Shown piece by piece: positions 33,628 to 40,899 of a stretch of DNA of 64,000 nt. The notes below the pieces were generated by a model that saw only the letters and a list, made by a program, of their open reading frames with translations, did no database searches and was not told where the DNA came from. The number at the start of each line of letters is the position of its first letter. Position 1 is the stretch's first letter. The position numbers and the translations under genes were made by a program. The stretch is from Streptomyces canus (GTDB lineage: Bacteria; Actinomycetota; Actinomycetes; Streptomycetales; Streptomycetaceae): NCBI RefSeq assembly GCF_001514145.1, contig NZ_KQ948656.1, positions 434,001-498,000 on the forward strand, written 5' to 3'.

Positions 33628-34539
33628 ATGGTCGAAACTGTTTCGTTCAGGAACAAGGAAGTAGAGATTGCGGGACATCTCCATCTGCCAGAGAACTTCA
33701 GCGAAGAAAAGAAATATCCGGCACTCGTCGGAATTCATCCGGCCGGCGGCGTAAAAGAACAGACCATCGGCCACTACGCCAAAAGGCTCGCTGAGCACGG
33801 ATTCGTCACCGTCGTCTACGACTCCTCCTACCAAGGAGCGAGTGGTGGTGAACCCCGTCTCCTGGAAGACCCGACGACCCGGGTGGAAGACGCTCGCTGT
33901 GCAGCCGACTTCCTCACCACTCTTCCGTTCGTCGACTCCGAGCGCATGGGAGTCATCGGCATGTGCGCCGGCGGCGGATACGCGATCAGCGTGGCCCAGA
34001 CCGAACGTCGCTTCAAGGCAGTCGCTACGGTCAGCGCAGCTCCGATGGGTGAGGGTTCCAGGGGCTTCCTGGGGCATCTGTCCCCGGTGGCCGAGCAGAT
34101 CGGCACGCTGGAAATGGTCGCCCAGCAGCGCACGGCGGAAGCAGGAGGAGCACAGCCTCTCTACGCCCCGTTCGTCCCGGAAACGCTGGAGGAGATCAAC
34201 GAAAGCACGCCGGACCTCCTGCGCGAAGGGTACGACTACTACAGGACACCGCGAGGCCAGCACCCCAATTCGAAGGGCCGTTTCCTGCTGACCAGCATGG
34301 ACAAGATGTTCGCCTTCTCGGCGTTCGACCAGATCCCGGAACTGCTCACCCAGCCGCTGCTCCTCATCGCAGGGAGCAAGGCGGACACAAAGGTGTTCAG
34401 CGACCAGGCCTACGAGCTTTCCAAGGGACCGAAGGAGTTGTTCGTCGTCGACGGCGCGACTCATATCGCACTGTACGACGTGCCTGAGTACGTGGATCAG
34501 GCGATCCCCAAGATGGCGGAGTTCTTCGCCGTCCTTTAG
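33628..34539 (+). CDS. Alpha/beta hydrolase, dienelactone-hydrolase-like with Cys nucleophile
   Basis: A 303-residue alpha/beta hydrolase (YcjY/DLH-like). The nucleophile elbow is IGMCAGGGYAI, placing a Cys where Ser is usual, as in dienelactone hydrolases. The acid is probably Asp in AGSKADTKVF, and the His is in DGATHIALYD. The oxyanion region is VGIHPAGGVKEQT. The start of the gene is noticeably more AT-rich than its neighbours (about 33640-33730), hinting at foreign origin. It follows copy A of the upstream repeat by 79 bases. Confidence 0.75.
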   Translation: MVETVSFRNKEVEIAGHLHLPENFSEEKKYPALVGIHPAGGVKEQTIGHYAKRLAEHGFVTVVYDSSYQGASGGEPRLLEDPTTRVEDARCAADFLTTLPFVDSERMGVIGMCAGGGYAISVAQTERRFKAVATVSAAPMGEGSRGFLGHLSPVAEQIGTLEMVAQQRTAEAGGAQPLYAPFVPETLEEINESTPDLLREGYDYYRTPRGQHPNSKGRFLLTSMDKMFAFSAFDQIPELLTQPLLLIAGSKADTKVFSDQAYELSKGPKELFVVDGATHIALYDVPEYVDQAIPKMAEFFAVL

Positions 34540-34572
34540 TGGTCCACAGATTTTTCGAGGAGCCCGATCGAC

Positions 34573-35172
34573 ATGTCCCATCCGGACCGCACCACCATCG
34601 CCATTGCCTTTCATTCGGGCTACGGCCACACAGCTGTCGTCGCCGAAGCCGTGGCGCGTGGCGCGGCGGGAGCCGGCGCCGAGGTGGTCTCGATCTCCGT
34701 GGACACCATCACCGACGAGCAGTGGCCGTAACTGGATGCCGCGGACGCCATCATCTTCGGTGCCACCACATACAGGGGGACCGCCTCCGCGGCCTTCCAC
34801 GAGTTCGCCGAGGCCAGCAGCAAGCGCTGGTTCTCGCATGCCTGGGCGGACAAGCTTGCCGCGGGCTTCACCAATTCCGGTGCCAGGAGCGGCGACAAGT
34901 CGTCCACCCTGGGCTACTTCGCCACCTTGGCCGCCCAGCACGGCATGCACTGGATCAGCCTGGGCCTGATGCCGGGCTGGGATTCCACCACGGGCAGCGA
35001 GGACGACATCAACCGGCTGGGGTTCTTCATGAGTGCCGGCGCCCAGAGCCCGACCGACGCCGGTCCGGAAGCGGTCCACAAGTCGGACATCGCCACCGCC
35101 GAGCATCTGGGTGCGCGCGTCGCGCGCCAGGCCGCGGTCTTCCGCGCCGGACGGGCCGCTCTCGCCGCCTGA
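34573..35172 (+). pseudogene. NAD(P)H:quinone oxidoreductase / flavodoxin-like, in-frame stop
   Basis: A flavodoxin-fold protein of the WrbA/NQO type. The FMN loop is IAFHSGYGHTAVVAEAVA, and the second half has AIIFGATTYRGTASAAFHEFAE, FTNSGARSGDKSSTLGYF and HWISLGLMPGW. A TAA at 34729-34731 (codon 53) interrupts DEQWP/LDAADA, and the frame is open on both sides to the stop at 35172. TAA is rare in this GC-rich genome, and a C-to-T change from CAA would explain it. As read, the gene is dead unless translation restarts downstream. It lies in a run with NTF2-like and DJ-1-like genes. Confidence 0.8.
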
Positions 35173-35222
35173 TCCCCAGGTCTTCTTTCCGTATCCGAAC
35201 CAGCCCCCCGCAAGGAGCAACC

Positions 35223-35615
35223 ATGTCCGACTCCCCGAGCCTCGCCCTCATCCGCCGACTGTACGAGTCCGGAATGGCCCCGGAGGTCACCAGCGAGGTC
35301 ATGGCCTCCGACCTCGTGTGGGACATCACCCCCGGCTTCCCGAACAGCGGCGTCTACCACGGTTGGGCCAGCGCGGCGCAGGACTTCTTCGGCAGGACGA
35401 TGCCGAACTACGAGTCGTTCGCAGCGGTGCCCGAGGAGTTCTACGCGGACGACGAAGGCCACGTCTTCGTGTTCGGGCACTACCACGCCGAGACCAAGAC
35501 CGGGAACAAGGCCGACGTTCGCTTCATCCACCTGTGGACCGTCCGCGACGGCAAGGCCGTGAGCATGCGGCAGGCCGCCGACAGCCACGTCCTCCAGGAA
35601 GCCCTCAAGGGCTGA
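35223..35615 (+). CDS. SnoaL/NTF2-like protein
   Basis: A 130-residue single-domain NTF2-fold protein (LALIRRLYESGMAPEVTSEVMASDLVWDITPGFPNSGVYHG; FVFGHYHAETKTGNKADVRFIHLWTVRDGKAV). The fold includes hydrolases, isomerases and small-molecule binders, and no catalytic signature is clear. AAGGAGCAACC precedes the ATG. It probably shares a transcript with the flavodoxin-like and DJ-1-like genes. Confidence 0.8.
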   Translation: MSDSPSLALIRRLYESGMAPEVTSEVMASDLVWDITPGFPNSGVYHGWASAAQDFFGRTMPNYESFAAVPEEFYADDEGHVFVFGHYHAETKTGNKADVRFIHLWTVRDGKAVSMRQAADSHVLQEALKG

Positions 35616-35639
35616 GCCCCCACCCGTTAGGAGTCACCC

Positions 35640-36338
35640 ATGGCGAAGATCCTCTTCGTGATCACCGCGTCCGACCACTGGACGCTGGCCGACGGAACCC
35701 GGCAGCCGGCCGGCTTCTGGGCCGAAGAAGCAATCGGCCCGTACCAGGTCTTCAAGGAGGCCGGATACGAGATCGCGGCCGCGACCCCCGGCGGCGTGCC
35801 TCCCACCGCTGATGCACTCAGCCTCACCGCCGAATTCAACGGCGGCGAGGAAGGCGCCCAGCGCATGCGGACCGCCCTGAGCGAGGCGACCGAGCTGGCC
35901 GAGCCGATGCGCATCGAGGACGTGACCATCGACGACTACGTCGCCGTGTTCTACCCCGGCGGCTGGGGCCCGATGGAGGACCTTCCGGACAACGCCGCCT
36001 CCGGCAAGCTGCTCACCGAGTGGCTCGCCTCGGGCAAGTTGGTGTCACTGGTGTGCCACGGCCCCGCGGCACTGCTGGCCACCGTCGGCCCGGACGGGAC
36101 GTCGCCGTTCGCCGGCTACCGCCTGACCGGCCTCTCCAACGCCGAGGAGAAGCTCAACGGTCTCGCGGACCGCGCGAAGTGGCTGTTGCAGGACCGCCTC
36201 GTGGGCGAACTCGGCGCGGACTACCGCGAGACCGAGCCGTTCGCCCCGCACGTGGAGGTGGACCGCACCCTGTACACCGGCCAGAACCAGGGCTCGGCCG
36301 TCCCCCTGGCTCAGGAACTGGTCAAGGCACTGGGCTGA
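35640..36338 (+). CDS. DJ-1/PfpI-family protein (type 1 glutamine amidotransferase-like)
   Basis: A 232-residue DJ-1/PfpI-superfamily protein. The nucleophile elbow LVCHGPAALLAT has Cys-His-Gly, and the acidic partner is probably Glu in GFWAEEAIGPYQVF. This resembles the Hsp31-type glyoxalase/chaperone group, which detoxifies methylglyoxal or repairs glycated molecules. It begins 25 bases after the NTF2-like gene with GTTAGGAG upstream, and a strong hairpin terminator ends the run. Confidence 0.85.
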   Translation: MAKILFVITASDHWTLADGTRQPAGFWAEEAIGPYQVFKEAGYEIAAATPGGVPPTADALSLTAEFNGGEEGAQRMRTALSEATELAEPMRIEDVTIDDYVAVFYPGGWGPMEDLPDNAASGKLLTEWLASGKLVSLVCHGPAALLATVGPDGTSPFAGYRLTGLSNAEEKLNGLADRAKWLLQDRLVGELGADYRETEPFAPHVEVDRTLYTGQNQGSAVPLAQELVKALG

Positions 36339-36358
36339 CAACTCAGTTGCACGCGGAA

Positions 36359-36404
36359 GAGGGCTCGGCGGCCCCCGGAACGCATTCCGGACCGCCGAGC
36401 CCTC
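36359..36404. terminator. Strong hairpin terminator
   Basis: GAGGGCTCGGCGG pairs perfectly with CCGCCGAGCCCTC, and a further CCGGAA/TTCCGG stem with a CGCA loop sits on top, separated by a small asymmetric bulge. It lies 21 bases after the DJ-1-like gene and closes the 33628-36338 run. Confidence 0.85.
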
Positions 36405-36523
36405 GTCGCTCGGCCGCCACGAGGGCTGGAACTAATACAAATCTTGATACATATCGGTAAAGCCCAACGTAGGCACGATCACTCCCCCTCACAACGCCGG
36501 GCTTCTGTGCGAGGCTGCACATC

Positions 36524-37393
36524 ATGAACCGCAACCCCCATCTGAACGAGCTGGGTGAGTTCCTCAAGGCCCGCCGTGCCGAGCTCAGCCCCTCGGAGGT
36601 CGGACTTCGCGCAGGGCAACGGCGGCGTGTGAGCGGTCTACGTCGTGAGGAAGTGGCGCTTCTCGCCGCGATCAGCACCGAGTACTACACACGCATCGAG
36701 CAGGGCCGCCTCCAGGCATCGGCCCCGCTGCTCGACGAGATCGCCCAGGTGCTCCGCCTGAACGACGACCAGCGCACCTACCTCTTCGACCTCGCGGCGA
36801 AAGAGCGGGGGCGCCCATCCGCATCGGACGAGCGCCAACAGGTGGACACACAGTTGCAGCGCATGCTGGACGATCTCACCGCCTCCCCGGCCTTTGTCAT
36901 CGGTCGGCGGACCGACATCCTGGGGTGGAACCAGCTCGCCGCCGCCCTGTGGACCGATTTCGGACACTATCCGAAACAGGAGCGCGTGTTCGTCCGGCTG
37001 CTGTTCACCGAACCCTGGATGCGCGAGCTGTACGCGGACTGGGAAGAGGTCACCCGGCTGGCCATCGCTCAGTTGCGCATGGAGAGCGCACGCTACCCCG
37101 ACGACGAGCGCCTTGCCGCACTGGTGGAGGAACTCTCCGCGCGCGACGCACAGTTCCGGCAATGGTGGACCGAACACGACGTCGCGGCGCGGGGCAAGGG
37201 CACCAAGAAGCTCCATCACCCGGTGGTGGGCGAGCTGACCCTCGACTGGAACACGCTCACCTGCGGCACGGACCCCGATCAGCACATCATCGTGTGGAAC
37301 GCCGAACCCGGATCCCCGTCCCACGACGGACTGCGCCTCCTGGCCTCCTGGGCCGCGGACCAGAAACGGACGGCGTCCGACACGGTCACCTGA
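36524..37393 (+). CDS. XRE-family regulator with MmyB-like ligand-binding domain (paralogue)
   Basis: A 289-residue protein, the same length and layout as 32029-32898. HTH: LNELGEFLKARRAELSPSEVGL and VSGLRREEVALLAAISTEYYTRIEQGR. Ligand domain: TDILGWNQLAAALWTDF, RLLFTEPWMRELYADW, and the end PSHDGLRLLASWAADQ. The upstream 60 bases can be aligned with those of the other paralogue (CTCCCCCTC block about 40 bases before the start). It lies just before the MDR gene at 37619, which carries a related upstream element, and probably controls it. Confidence 0.9.
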   Translation: MNRNPHLNELGEFLKARRAELSPSEVGLRAGQRRRVSGLRREEVALLAAISTEYYTRIEQGRLQASAPLLDEIAQVLRLNDDQRTYLFDLAAKERGRPSASDERQQVDTQLQRMLDDLTASPAFVIGRRTDILGWNQLAAALWTDFGHYPKQERVFVRLLFTEPWMRELYADWEEVTRLAIAQLRMESARYPDDERLAALVEELSARDAQFRQWWTEHDVAARGKGTKKLHHPVVGELTLDWNTLTCGTDPDQHIIVWNAEPGSPSHDGLRLLASWAADQKRTASDTVT

Positions 37394-37494
37394 GCCCTCT
37401 CCCACGTGCGCCTAATGCGGCCTCTGTCACGAGCAAATTCACCCTCGGGATGAGCCTGCCTTTGGCTGCCCTCTTGCTCTCAACGGCATGCCGG

Positions 37495-37570
37495 GGAGGG
37501 AGGGATTCATCCCCCCTATCACCGCATCCCAGCCAAGAACCTTCCCCTTTTCCTGGCGCGCGCGGGGCGG
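37495..37570. repeat. Diverged copy C of the upstream element
   Basis: GGGAGGGATTCATCCCCCC and a following TTCCCCTTTTCCTGGCG can be aligned with the 114-bp repeats at 33435 and 38590 at roughly 60 percent identity. It sits about 50-120 bases before the MDR gene at 37619, the same placement as the other copies. Confidence 0.5.
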
Positions 37571-37618
37571 AAATGTCGGACACCTCAACGACCGCATGCC
37601 GAGCAATGAGGTAATTCG

Positions 37619-38551
37619 ATGAAGGCTGTAGGTTTCACTGAATTCGGCGGGCCGGAGGTGCTTCAGATCCTGGAGCTGCCCACGCCCGAGGCCGGTCCGG
37701 GCGAGGTGCGCATCCAAGTGCACGCCGCGACCGTCAACGCGGTCGACGCCCTCCAGCGCAGCGGACCCGCCCGGTCGCCGGACGCCCAGCCGCCGTTCGT
37801 TCCCGGCATGGATGCCGCAGGGGTCGTGGATCAGATCGGCCCGGGTACGAGCACGGATCTGAGCGTCGGCGACCGCGTGATGGCGATCGTGCTCCCCGAC
37901 GGCGTGCACGGCGCCTACGCCGAGCAGGTCGTGGTCCCGGTGGAGTCGGTCGTCCGCGCCCCCCATGGCGCGACCGACGCGCAGGCCGCGTCGCTGCCGA
38001 TGAACGGCCTTACCGCACGCCTGGCCCTGGACACACTCGGCCTGGAACCCGGCCAGACCCTCGCGATCACCGGAGCGGCCGGCGCGGTCGGCGGCTACGC
38101 CGTGCAGCTGGCCAAGGCGGACGGGCTGCGCGTGGTGGCCGACGCCTCGGACCAGGACGAGACCCTGATCAAGGAACTCGGTGCCGACGTCGTGCTTCGT
38201 CGCGGCGCCGAGTACCCGGACCGGGTACGCCTGGAAGTCCCGGAGGGTGTCGACGGACTCGTCGACGCCGCGTCGCTCGGCGCCCTCTGCGCTCGAGCGG
38301 TCCGCGACGGCGGCCGGGTGGTGACACTGCGCGGCTACGACGGCCCAGGCGAGCGAGACGTCGTGTTCGAGCCGGTCGTCGTGTTCAGCTACGTCAAGGA
38401 GCACGCCAAGCTCGACCAGCTCCGGCAGCAAGCGGAGCAAGGCGGCATCACCCTCCGGATCGCGAAGACCTTCCCAGCGGAACAGGCCGCCGAAGCGCAC
38501 CGGCTCCTCGCCGCGGGCGGTGTGCGGGGTCGGCTGATCCTGACGTTCTGA
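37619..38551 (+). CDS. NADP-dependent MDR oxidoreductase
   Basis: A 310-residue zinc-free MDR enzyme. EFGGPEVLQILELPTPEAGPGE, NAVDALQRSGPA, and a Rossmann motif GAAGAVGGYAVQLAK are present, with the ending EAHRLLAAGGVRGRLILTF. It is the quinone oxidoreductase type, reducing enones or quinones. GAGGTAATTCG precedes the ATG. It follows the XRE regulator in the same direction and carries copy C upstream. Confidence 0.87.
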   Translation: MKAVGFTEFGGPEVLQILELPTPEAGPGEVRIQVHAATVNAVDALQRSGPARSPDAQPPFVPGMDAAGVVDQIGPGTSTDLSVGDRVMAIVLPDGVHGAYAEQVVVPVESVVRAPHGATDAQAASLPMNGLTARLALDTLGLEPGQTLAITGAAGAVGGYAVQLAKADGLRVVADASDQDETLIKELGADVVLRRGAEYPDRVRLEVPEGVDGLVDAASLGALCARAVRDGGRVVTLRGYDGPGERDVVFEPVVVFSYVKEHAKLDQLRQQAEQGGITLRIAKTFPAEQAAEAHRLLAAGGVRGRLILTF

Positions 38552-38589
38552 TCCGAGGGGCGTGCGGGCACAGGGGCAGCGGACGAGGG

Positions 38590-38703
38590 GGGTAAGGATT
38601 CCTCCCCTGGATAAGCCAATCCCAGGATGGAATTCTCCCCTTTGCGGGCTCGCACGAGGATGGCAGGATCGATGCGCGACCGGCAACTGGTACCGGTCCA
38701 CGG
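38590..38703. repeat. 114-bp upstream repeat, copy B
   Basis: About 90 percent identical to 33435-33548 over the full 114 bases, with the differences concentrated in the second half. It lies between the MDR gene (ends 38551) and the carboxymuconolactone decarboxylase-family gene (38873), in the same orientation as copy A relative to its downstream gene. Confidence 0.75.
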
Positions 38704-38872
38704 AGAAACATTCACCCAAAACAGGCTGGGATCGCCAACCCCAGGAAGTAATTACGACGTCTTCACCGCCTTCGCCTTCGACGCGGCCCACAGGGTGACC
38801 ACATCTCCTGGAGAACCCTCTGGCCAAGGGCCCGGCCTGAATCCCTGAAACACACGCTAGGAGCATCACCCC

Positions 38873-39205
38873 ATGTCCGAACGGAAGAAGTTCGCGCCGC
38901 CGGCGATCCAGGAATTCGCCCCCAAGCTCGCGGGGGTGACCGACACGGTCCTGTTCGGCGACATCTGGGAGCGCCCGGGTCTGTCCCCGCGCGATCGCAG
39001 CCTGGTCACGGTCACCGCTCTCGCCGCCCTGTACCGGAACGACCAGCTCGGCTTCCACCTCGGCAAGGCGCTGGAGAACGGCGTGACCAAGGACGAGCTG
39101 ATCGAGGCCATCACCCATCTGGCCTTCTACGCCGGATGGCCCAACGCCATGACCGCGATGAACCAGCTCAAGGAGATCGTGGACAAGGCCGACCAGTCCG
39201 GCTGA
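38873..39205 (+). CDS. Carboxymuconolactone decarboxylase-family protein
   Basis: A 110-residue protein of the CMD/AhpD fold (FGDIWERPGLSPRDRSLVTVTALAALY; LGKALENGVTKDELIEAITHLAFYAGWPNAMTA). It lacks the CxxC pair of peroxidase-type AhpD, so an antioxidant disulfide role is unlikely; a lactone decarboxylase or oxygenase-free redox role is possible. Copy B of the repeat lies 170 bases upstream. A remnant of a cupin gene, a frequent partner of this family, follows it. Confidence 0.85.
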   Translation: MSERKKFAPPAIQEFAPKLAGVTDTVLFGDIWERPGLSPRDRSLVTVTALAALYRNDQLGFHLGKALENGVTKDELIEAITHLAFYAGWPNAMTAMNQLKEIVDKADQSG

Positions 39206-39251
39206 GGATCCTCCGCCCGCCTGCCCCCGCGCGGCGCGGGCTCGCCCCCCC

Positions 39252-39371
39252 TACAGGCACCGGTTCGTGATCCACCTCGCTCTCTGGGAGACGGACGACA
39301 CCTCCTGGCTCGAACACGTCGCGGACGACGACCACAACGGCCCGCGCTTCAGCCCCCGTACGCGTCCCTGA
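39252..39371 (+). pseudogene. C-terminal remnant of a cupin gene
   Basis: The frame from 39252 reads YRHRFVIHLALWETDDTSW and then LEHVADDDHNG before a stop. This resembles the last 35-40 residues of small cupins (HLALWE, EHVTDEEY) that are often encoded next to carboxymuconolactone decarboxylase-family genes. No upstream start, ribosome site or cupin core is present, so only the tail survives. Confidence 0.45.
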
Positions 39372-39404
39372 CACCACGACAGACACACGAGTTGGGAAGG
39401 CATC

Positions 39405-40421
39405 ATGCGAGCGACCATCATTCACGCGCCGGGGGACATCCGGGTGGAGAACGCCCCGGAACCGAAGATCACGGCATCGACGGACGCGGTGATCCGGACA
39501 GTCGCCACCTGTGTGTGCGGCTCCGACCTGTGGAGTTACCGCGGTGTCCTGCCGGTCGCCGAGGCGCAGCCGATCGGCCACGAGTACGTCGGTGTCGTCG
39601 AGGAGGTCGGCAACGACGTCTCGAGCGTCAGGCCGGGCCAGTTCGTCATCGGTTCCTTCGTCGCCTCCGACAACACCTGTCCGATCTGCCAGGCCGGCTA
39701 CCACACCTCCTGCCGGCACGCGCAGTGGGTGAACGGCGCCCAGGCCGAGTACGTTCGCGTCCCTCTCGCCGACGGCACCCTGGTCACCGTTCCGGAGCAG
39801 CCGACCGAGGCGCTGCTCCCGAGTCTGCTGGCCCTGTCCGACGTCATGGGCACCGGCTGGTACGCCGCCAAGGCAGCCGAGGTCAAGCCCGGTTCGACGG
39901 CCGTAGTCGTCGGTGACGGCGCCGTGGGCCTGTCCGGCGTCATCGCCGCGAAGGAACTGGGCGCCGAACGCATCATCGCCATGAGCCGACACGAGTCCCG
40001 ACAGAAGCCGGCCCTGGAGTTCGGCGCCACCGACATCGTCACCGAGCGGGGCGAGGAAGGCGTCGCCCGCGTCAAGGAACTGACGAACGGCATCGGCGCC
40101 GACTCGGTCCTCGAGTGCGTCGGCACCCAGGAGTCGCTGCACCAGGCCCTGCAGTCCACCCGCCCCGGCGGCAACGTCGGCTTCGTCGGCTTCCCGCACG
40201 GCTCGCGGATCGACGGCCAGGAGCTCTTCTTCTCCCACGTCGGCCTGCGCGGTGGCCCCGCCCCCGTGCGCGCCTACCTTCCCGACCTGATCGACCGCGT
40301 CCTCAGCGGCCGTATCAACCCGGGCAGGGTCTTCGACCTCACCCTGTCGCTGGACGAGGTCGCCGAAGGCTACAAGGCCATGGACGAACGCCGCGCCATC
40401 AAGACACTGCTGCGTCCGTGA
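39405..40421 (+). CDS. Zinc-dependent alcohol dehydrogenase (MDR)
   Basis: A 338-residue zinc MDR enzyme. The catalytic zinc Cys and His-Glu are in ATCVCGSDLWSYRG and PIGHEYVG, the structural lobe is NTCPICQAGYHTSC, and the Rossmann motif is VGDGAVGLSGVIAAKELGA. It probably oxidises an alcohol or reduces an aldehyde with NAD(P)H. The ATG follows GGGAAGGCATC. It leads a short plus-strand run with the DUF2255 and antiporter genes. Confidence 0.88.
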   Translation: MRATIIHAPGDIRVENAPEPKITASTDAVIRTVATCVCGSDLWSYRGVLPVAEAQPIGHEYVGVVEEVGNDVSSVRPGQFVIGSFVASDNTCPICQAGYHTSCRHAQWVNGAQAEYVRVPLADGTLVTVPEQPTEALLPSLLALSDVMGTGWYAAKAAEVKPGSTAVVVGDGAVGLSGVIAAKELGAERIIAMSRHESRQKPALEFGATDIVTERGEEGVARVKELTNGIGADSVLECVGTQESLHQALQSTRPGGNVGFVGFPHGSRIDGQELFFSHVGLRGGPAPVRAYLPDLIDRVLSGRINPGRVFDLTLSLDEVAEGYKAMDERRAIKTLLRP

Positions 40422-40460
40422 CCTGAAGCCACCGGATCCAGGGAGATTGGAGAATCGCCG

Positions 40461-40832
40461 ATGACGCCATGGACGAGCGAGGAACTCAACCTCATCGCGA
40501 AGGCCGACGAGTTGGAGATCGCACCACTCCGGCGTAACGGCACCCCGCGCAGGCCGGTGCCGATCTGGGTCGTCCGCGACGGTGACGACCTGTACGTCCG
40601 CTCGTTCCGAGGAACGGACGGCGGCTGGTGGCGCACGGCCCGCGCGAGCCACGAAGGGCACATCCGCTCCGGCGGCGTCGACAAGAACGTCACCTTCGTC
40701 GAGGTGACGGACTCCGAGATCAACGACCGTATCGACACCGCGTACCGCACCAAGTACGGCCGCTTCGGCGACGCGTACGTCAACCCCCTGGTGACCGCGC
40801 GCTCGACAACCCTGCGGCTGACCCCCCGATGA
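40461..40832 (+). CDS. DUF2255 family protein
   Basis: A 123-residue protein recognised as DUF2255 by WTSEELNLIAKADELEIAPLR, RPVPIWVVRDGDDLYVRSFRG, and GRFGDAYVNPLVTARSTTLRL. The fold is related to flavin-reductase-like split barrels, but function is unknown. GGGAGATTGGAGAATCGCCG lies before the ATG. It follows the alcohol dehydrogenase by 39 bases and probably shares its transcript. Confidence 0.82.
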   Translation: MTPWTSEELNLIAKADELEIAPLRRNGTPRRPVPIWVVRDGDDLYVRSFRGTDGGWWRTARASHEGHIRSGGVDKNVTFVEVTDSEINDRIDTAYRTKYGRFGDAYVNPLVTARSTTLRLTPR

Positions 40833-40899
40833 ACACGACGATCCCGGTGGAAGCAGCTTCGCCTCCATCGGCATCCGTCCCCTCCCAGGAGTAGGCGCC

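Noticed and set aside
33435-38703. Mobile-element ends for the 114-bp repeats
   Set aside because: The copies have no terminal inverted repeats or target duplications and sit at fixed places before genes, so a shared promoter region is the simpler reading.
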